The position numbers and the translations under genes are program-made. From positions 1-10,330 of the forward strand of contig JAJYKC010000029.1 of NCBI GenBank assembly GCA_021788955.1: a stretch of DNA of 10,330 nucleotides, given 5' to 3'. This document shows, in pieces, positions 6,914 to 10,330 of the stretch. A model generated the notes under the pieces. It saw only the letters and a program-made list of their open reading frames with translations. It was not told the DNA's origin and searched no databases. The number at the start of each line of letters is the position of its first letter. Position 1 is the stretch's first letter. Source of the DNA: Acidobacteriota bacterium. Lineage in GTDB: Bacteria > Acidobacteriota > Terriglobia > Bryobacterales > Bryobacteraceae.

Positions 6914-6941
6914 ATTTTAGCGGAGGCGTTGGGCCGGTAAA
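6914..6941 (-). promoter_or_regulatory. Possible promoter of the frameshifted exported-protein gene
   Basis: Minus strand TTTACC (6936-6941), a 16-bp spacer, then TAAAAT (6914-6919). The -10 matches the consensus at 5 of 6 positions and the -35 at 4 of 6. The predicted start would give a leader of about 13 nt before the ATG at 6894. It lies in the 70-bp gap shared with purD and would overlap any purD promoter. Confidence 0.35.
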
Positions 6942-6948
6942 CTGAATC

Positions 6949-6954
6949 GGGAGG
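6949..6954 (+). promoter_or_regulatory. Ribosome binding site that supports a CTG start for purD
   Basis: GGGAGG lies 10 nt before the CTG at 6965. No ATG, GTG or TTG is in frame between the upstream stop TAA (6938-6940) and the first conserved residues, so this site points to initiation at the CTG. Confidence 0.6.
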
Positions 6955-6964
6955 TTCTTTAGTT

Positions 6965-8197
6965 CTGAAGATCCTTGTTATCGGCTCGGGTGGGCGTGAG
7001 CACGCGCTGGCCTGGAAGCTGGCGCAGACGCCGGGCGTGGAGTTACATGCCGCTCCGGGAAATCCCGGGATTGCGGCGGTGGTCAAGTGTTACGGCGGGG
7101 CTGAGCCGCTGGCGCTGGCTCAGACGCTGGGCATTGAGTTGACCGTGGTCGGGCCGGAGGCTCCGCTCGCGGATGGAATTGTAGACCGGTTCCGCGCGGC
7201 GGGTTTGGCGATCGTCGGGCCGACGCAGGCGGCGGCGCGGCTTGAGTCGAGCAAATCGTTCGCCAAGGAGTTTTTCCGGCGCGCCTCGATTCCGACGGCG
7301 CGGTACACGCTGGCTGCGAATCACGCCGAGGCGCTGGAAGCGATAAAAGCATTTTCGCTCCCGGTTGTTTTGAAGGCGGACGGGCTGGCGGCGGGCAAAG
7401 GCGTGGTGATCGCGCATTCGACGGAAGAAGCGTCGGAAGCCGCGGCGCGATTGCTGACGGTGTCGGCGCCGCTGGTGATCGAGGAATTTCTGGTTGGCGA
7501 AGAGGTCAGCTTTATCGCGCTCTGCGATGGGGTGCGAGCGCTGCCGCTCGAAGCGAGCCAGGATCACAAGACGCTGCTCGAGAACGGGCAGGGTCCGAAC
7601 ACCGGGGGCATGGGTGCGTACACGGATGGGCGGATCCTTTCCGCGGCCGAGCAAGGGCGGGTGATGGACGAAGTGATTGAGCCGGCGCTTGCGGGGATGC
7701 GCGCCGAAGGTTGCCCGTTCACGGGGTTTCTGTATGCCGGCCTGATGATGATTCCGTCCGGGCCGCGGGTGCTCGAGTTCAACGCGCGGCTGGGCGATCC
7801 GGAGACGCAGGCGCTGATGCACCGGATGGCTGGCGATTTCACGGGACCGCTTGAGGAGGCCGCGCACGGGAGGCTCAGTTCTTCGAGGCTCGAATGGAAG
7901 GCGGAGCCGAGCGTGTGCGTGGTGCTCGCCGCGCATGGCTATCCGGGCAAGCCGCGTTCGGGGGATCGAATCGAGGGCGTGGATCGTGCGCCCGCCGATG
8001 TGTTCCATGCCGGGACGCGCATTGGCGCCAACGGCCTCGAAACCGCGGGCGGGCGCGTGCTGGGCGTTACGGCCCGGGGGGTTACGCTTCGCGAAGCCAT
8101 TGCCGCGGCGTATCGGGGCGTGGAAGCGATTCATTTTGATGGGATGCAATACCGGCGCGACATCGGCGCCGCGGAGTTGAAACGCTGGCCGGCATGA
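6965..8197 (+). CDS. purD: Phosphoribosylamine-glycine ligase (GAR synthetase)
   Basis: The second step of de novo purine synthesis: ATP-dependent joining of glycine to 5-phosphoribosylamine, in the cytosol. With a start at CTG 6965 the protein has 410 residues, close to the family's 420-430. Motifs: ILVIGSGGREHA (3-14, N-terminal phosphate-binding loop); PGNPG (31-35); VVGPEAPL (61-68); KADGLAAGKGV (137-147, ATP-grasp); VIEEFLVGEEVS (171-182); QDHK (199-202); GPNTGGMGAY (210-219); and LEFNARLGDPETQ (270-282), where most PurDs have 'FNVRFGDPETQ'. The first conventional start codon in frame is GTG 7037. Starting there would delete 24 residues including the invariant GSGGREHA, so the CTG, immediately before the conserved Lys-Ile, is the best candidate. 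The gene overlaps the next one by ATGA at 8194-8197, so downstream translation is coupled. Confidence 0.95.
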   Translation: MKILVIGSGGREHALAWKLAQTPGVELHAAPGNPGIAAVVKCYGGAEPLALAQTLGIELTVVGPEAPLADGIVDRFRAAGLAIVGPTQAAARLESSKSFAKEFFRRASIPTARYTLAANHAEALEAIKAFSLPVVLKADGLAAGKGVVIAHSTEEASEAAARLLTVSAPLVIEEFLVGEEVSFIALCDGVRALPLEASQDHKTLLENGQGPNTGGMGAYTDGRILSAAEQGRVMDEVIEPALAGMRAEGCPFTGFLYAGLMMIPSGPRVLEFNARLGDPETQALMHRMAGDFTGPLEEAAHGRLSSSRLEWKAEPSVCVVLAAHGYPGKPRSGDRIEGVDRAPADVFHAGTRIGANGLETAGGRVLGVTARGVTLREAIAAAYRGVEAIHFDGMQYRRDIGAAELKRWPA

Positions 8198-9129
8198 AGT
8201 GGCTGTCGTTGAGTATCGTGGTTGCGGTCTGTGCGGTGGTCGCACAGGACACTGCCACGTTTTCCACCAGCGTGAAGGTGGTGAACGTATTCGCGACGGT
8301 GCGCGACAAGCACGGCGAACTGATCCGCGATCTGGGCCAGAATGACTTCACGCTGACCGAAGACGGCGCGCCGCAGACGATCCGGTATTTTACGCGTGAG
8401 TCGGACCTTCCGTTGACGGTGGGTCTGCTGGTCGACACCAGCATGAGCCAGGAGCACGTGATCGCCGACGAGCGGCGGGCGGCCTTTCACTTTCTCGACC
8501 GCGTCATCCGGCGGCGGGACGACCGCGTGTTTGTGACGCAGTTCGACCTCGCTGTGATGCCGAAGGCGGATCTGACGAACGATTTTCGGGTGCTCGACAA
8601 CGCACTCACCTCTCTTGATACGCCATCGCGCGAAGACCTGCGCATGCAGACCGGTGGCGGCACGCTGCTTTACGACGCGGTGATCGAGTCGTGCAATAAG
8701 ATTCTGGCCAACCAGACCGGGCGCAAGGCGGCGATCGTTCTCTCCGACGGAGTGGACGAAGGCAGCGATGCATCGCTCCAGCAGGCAATCGACGCCGCGC
8801 AGCGCAGCGAGACGCTGGTTTACTCGATTCTGTTTGCCGATCCGTCATTTTACGGCGTCGGATTTTTCGGAATGCCGGAAGGGGCGCGCGGGCGTGCGGC
8901 GCTATCGAAGCTTGCGCACGAAACCGGCGGGGGCTTTTTTGAAGTGTCGCGTCATCTCTCGATCGACACGGTGTTCGCGCGGATCGAGGACGAATTGCGG
9001 AGTGAGTACAGCCTCGGGTATGTGTCGAGCGTGCCGGTGAAGCTGAGCGGATTTCGCAAAATTCGTCTTACGGTGGCGCAGAAGGGACTCGCCGTGCAGG
9101 CGCGAGACCGCTACTGGGCGAAGCGTTGA
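8194..9129 (+). CDS. Exported VWFA-domain protein (VWFA-related Acidobacterial family)
   Basis: A 311-residue protein with a signal peptide (MKWLSLSIVVAVCAVVAQ, residues 1-18). A beta segment with the pattern VNVFATVRDKHGELIRDL (30-47) and DFTLTEDGAPQTI (51-63) follows, the usual opening of the TIGR03436 'VWFA-related Acidobacterial domain' family. The von Willebrand A domain has an intact metal-binding MIDAS: D81-x-S83-x-S85 (DTSMS), T157 in TGGGTLLYDA, and D185 in LSDGVDEGS. The C-terminus ends with YSLGYVSS (272-279) and a closing beta strand, also typical of the family. Such domains bind protein partners through a divalent metal. The family is hugely expanded in acidobacteria but its role is not established; extracellular or periplasmic adhesion or complex assembly is inference. 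It overlaps the purD stop by ATGA and precedes the serine hydrolase by 4 bp, so the three are probably one transcript. Confidence 0.9.
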   Translation: MKWLSLSIVVAVCAVVAQDTATFSTSVKVVNVFATVRDKHGELIRDLGQNDFTLTEDGAPQTIRYFTRESDLPLTVGLLVDTSMSQEHVIADERRAAFHFLDRVIRRRDDRVFVTQFDLAVMPKADLTNDFRVLDNALTSLDTPSREDLRMQTGGGTLLYDAVIESCNKILANQTGRKAAIVLSDGVDEGSDASLQQAIDAAQRSETLVYSILFADPSFYGVGFFGMPEGARGRAALSKLAHETGGGFFEVSRHLSIDTVFARIEDELRSEYSLGYVSSVPVKLSGFRKIRLTVAQKGLAVQARDRYWAKR

Positions 9130-9133
9130 GAGG

Positions 9134-10291
9134 ATGAGATTCAGTACGTTCGGCTGGGCGGCCGTGTTGGCGGTTTCTTTCTCCGTAGGCGTGTGCGGCC
9201 AGACGACAGCGTCGCGCGTTGACGGCGTTTTCGCGCCACTGGCGGGTGCGAGGACTCCCGGCGTGGCGGTTCTGATTCGCGAGCGCGGGAGCACGGTATT
9301 CGAGCACGGGTACGGCGTGGGGGACCTGCGCTCTGGGGCGAAGATCGACGCGCGCACGGACTTCCGCTTGGCATCCTGCACCAAGCAATTCACGGCGATG
9401 GCGACTATGCTGCTGGTTCGCGATGGCAAGCTACGCTACGACGAGACGCTGGTAGAACTCTTTCCGGATTTTCCCGAATACGGTCGGAAGATTACGATTC
9501 GCCAACTCCTGACGCACACGTCGGGCCTGCCCGACTATGAGGACCTGATGGACGTGGCGGAGAAGAACGGCGCGCCTGCCTGGAGCCCGTTGCGGCAGAT
9601 TCAGGACGCCGAGGTGTTGGCGCTGCTCGAGCGGGCCAAAGCCGGGAAATTCGCGCCAGGGACGCAATGGGCGTATAGCAACTCGGGCTACGTAGTTCTG
9701 GGCCTGATTGTGGCGAAGGCTTCGGGTGAGTCGTTGGGGCGATTCCTGCGTGACCGGATCTTTGCGCCGCTTGGGATGAGTGGGAGTCTCGTTTACGAGA
9801 AGGGCGTCAACACAGTGCCGCGGCGGGCGTTCGGCTATTCGCCTGAGGGCGGGAAGTTCGTGGAGACGGACCAGAGCGCCACGTCGGCTACGCAGGGTGA
9901 TGGCGGGCTATATTCGAATCTCGACGACCTGGCGAAATGGGACGAAGCACTGCAGCGAAATACGCTGCTCAGCGTTGCTCAGATGCGCGCCGCACTGACC
10001 CCGGTGCGCCTTTCGGGCGGTGCTCAGCCGCGCTGGCCCATCGAGCCCGGCGATGATAATCTCGCACCCGGCAAGCTGGTCTGCTATGGTTTTGGGTGGT
10101 TTCTCGATCCGTACGACGGGTACGAGCGGATGTGGCACTTCGGCAGCACCGCAGGCTTCCGCACGGCTATCGAACGCTTTCCGGACCACGGGTTGACCGT
10201 GGTGGTGCTATGTAACCGGACCGACCTGGACCCGGGAGCGCTGGCGCTGCGCGGCGCGCAGATTGTACTCAATGCCCACCGGGGATGGTAA
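9134..10291 (+). CDS. Exported serine hydrolase of the beta-lactamase class C / penicillin-binding type
   Basis: A 385-residue protein with a Sec signal peptide (hydrophobic core about 7-20, cleavage near CGQ 21-23; not a lipobox). The Pfam beta-lactamase (PF00144) fold is shown by catalytic S81-x-x-K84 (SCTKQF), the second motif Y181-S-N183 (YSNSGY), the HTSGLPDY loop (128-135), and H335-F-G337 followed by STAG, which stands in for the KTG motif. HxG is usual in the esterase/peptidase members of this family (EstB, D-aminopeptidase and LACTB-like), so ester or D-amino-acid peptide hydrolysis is more likely than antibiotic resistance. The substrate is unknown. The ATG at 9134 directly follows GAGAGG with no spacer, an unfavourable ribosome site. 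Initiation therefore probably depends on ribosomes finishing the VWFA gene 4 bp upstream. Length and motifs indicate an intact enzyme. Confidence 0.9.
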   Translation: MRFSTFGWAAVLAVSFSVGVCGQTTASRVDGVFAPLAGARTPGVAVLIRERGSTVFEHGYGVGDLRSGAKIDARTDFRLASCTKQFTAMATMLLVRDGKLRYDETLVELFPDFPEYGRKITIRQLLTHTSGLPDYEDLMDVAEKNGAPAWSPLRQIQDAEVLALLERAKAGKFAPGTQWAYSNSGYVVLGLIVAKASGESLGRFLRDRIFAPLGMSGSLVYEKGVNTVPRRAFGYSPEGGKFVETDQSATSATQGDGGLYSNLDDLAKWDEALQRNTLLSVAQMRAALTPVRLSGGAQPRWPIEPGDDNLAPGKLVCYGFGWFLDPYDGYERMWHFGSTAGFRTAIERFPDHGLTVVVLCNRTDLDPGALALRGAQIVLNAHRGW

Positions 10292-10294
10292 AAA

Positions 10295-10318
10295 CTTCCG
10301 AGGCCGGAAGCAACTTCC
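10295..10318 (+). other. Alternative hairpins just after the serine hydrolase stop
   Basis: CTTCCG-AGGC-CGGAAG (10295-10310) forms a perfect 6-bp stem. The same GGAAG (10306-10310) can instead pair with the following CTTCC (10314-10318) across CAA. It begins 3 nt after the TAA. No T-run follows within the window, so it is not a standard intrinsic terminator. It may slow RNA decay or be part of a longer structure cut off by the window end. Confidence 0.35.
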
Positions 10319-10330
10319 TGCGCGCAACTG

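Noticed and set aside
7043..8245. 400-codon open frame on the minus strand opposite purD
   Set aside because: Its translation is arginine/proline/histidine-rich without hydrophobic cores or motifs, as expected for the shadow of a GC-rich gene. PurD on the other strand has every family motif.
9134..10291. Antibiotic-resistance beta-lactamase
   Set aside because: HxG instead of KTG and the HTSGLPDY loop fit the broad esterase/peptidase members of PF00144. No resistance context such as an ampR-like regulator is present.

Overview
The window looks like chromosomal DNA from an Acidobacteriota member of the Solibacter/Bryobacter kind. The evidence is GC-rich coding sequence with strong G/C third positions, a secreted von Willebrand A protein of the 'VWFA-related Acidobacterial domain' type (TIGR03436 family), and a broken gene whose 3' end reads as the Solibacter-type C-terminal domain (TIGR03437 family). 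Family names come from recognition of the translated sequence; no search was run. The window is densely packed, with intergenic gaps from overlapping to about 180 bp. There is no sign of phage, transposon, CRISPR array or plasmid functions.

Layout. (1) 1-177 (+) is the tail of a sugar phosphate isomerase/epimerase-like TIM barrel. It is followed 11 bp later by an ACT + DUF5612-type protein of unknown role (189-854). (2) A minus-strand run, transcribed from about 3208 down to 887, encodes an MFS transporter, a small FmdB-type zinc-ribbon protein and an unrecognised exported protein. Gaps of 40 and 47 bp suggest one operon. (3) The 183-bp divergent gap 3209-3391 carries two exact tandem copies of an 11-bp near-palindrome and a probable leaderless promoter for the transporter. 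(4) mreB (3392-4417, +) stands without mreC/mreD beside it. It converges on a complete tRNA-Gly(GCC) gene on the minus strand, which has a good sigma-70-type promoter at 4527-4555. (5) A long-chain acyl-CoA ligase (4588-6375, +) converges with a frameshifted exported TIGR03437-like pseudogene (6384-6894, -). (6) A tightly coupled + strand trio closes the window: purD, which appears to use a CTG start, then a VWFA protein (ATGA overlap), then a class C beta-lactamase-type serine hydrolase (4-bp gap).

How the genes relate. Housekeeping functions (purine synthesis, cell shape, tRNA, fatty-acid activation) are interleaved with lineage-typical exported proteins. The strongest functional linkage suggested by layout is translational coupling of purD to two exported proteins with no evident metabolic tie to purine synthesis. 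I found no clear undescribed multi-gene system. The items most worth a second look are the tandem operator-like repeats, the purD start codon, the double-frameshift pseudogene, and the highly conserved but functionally unassigned ACT-DUF5612 protein.
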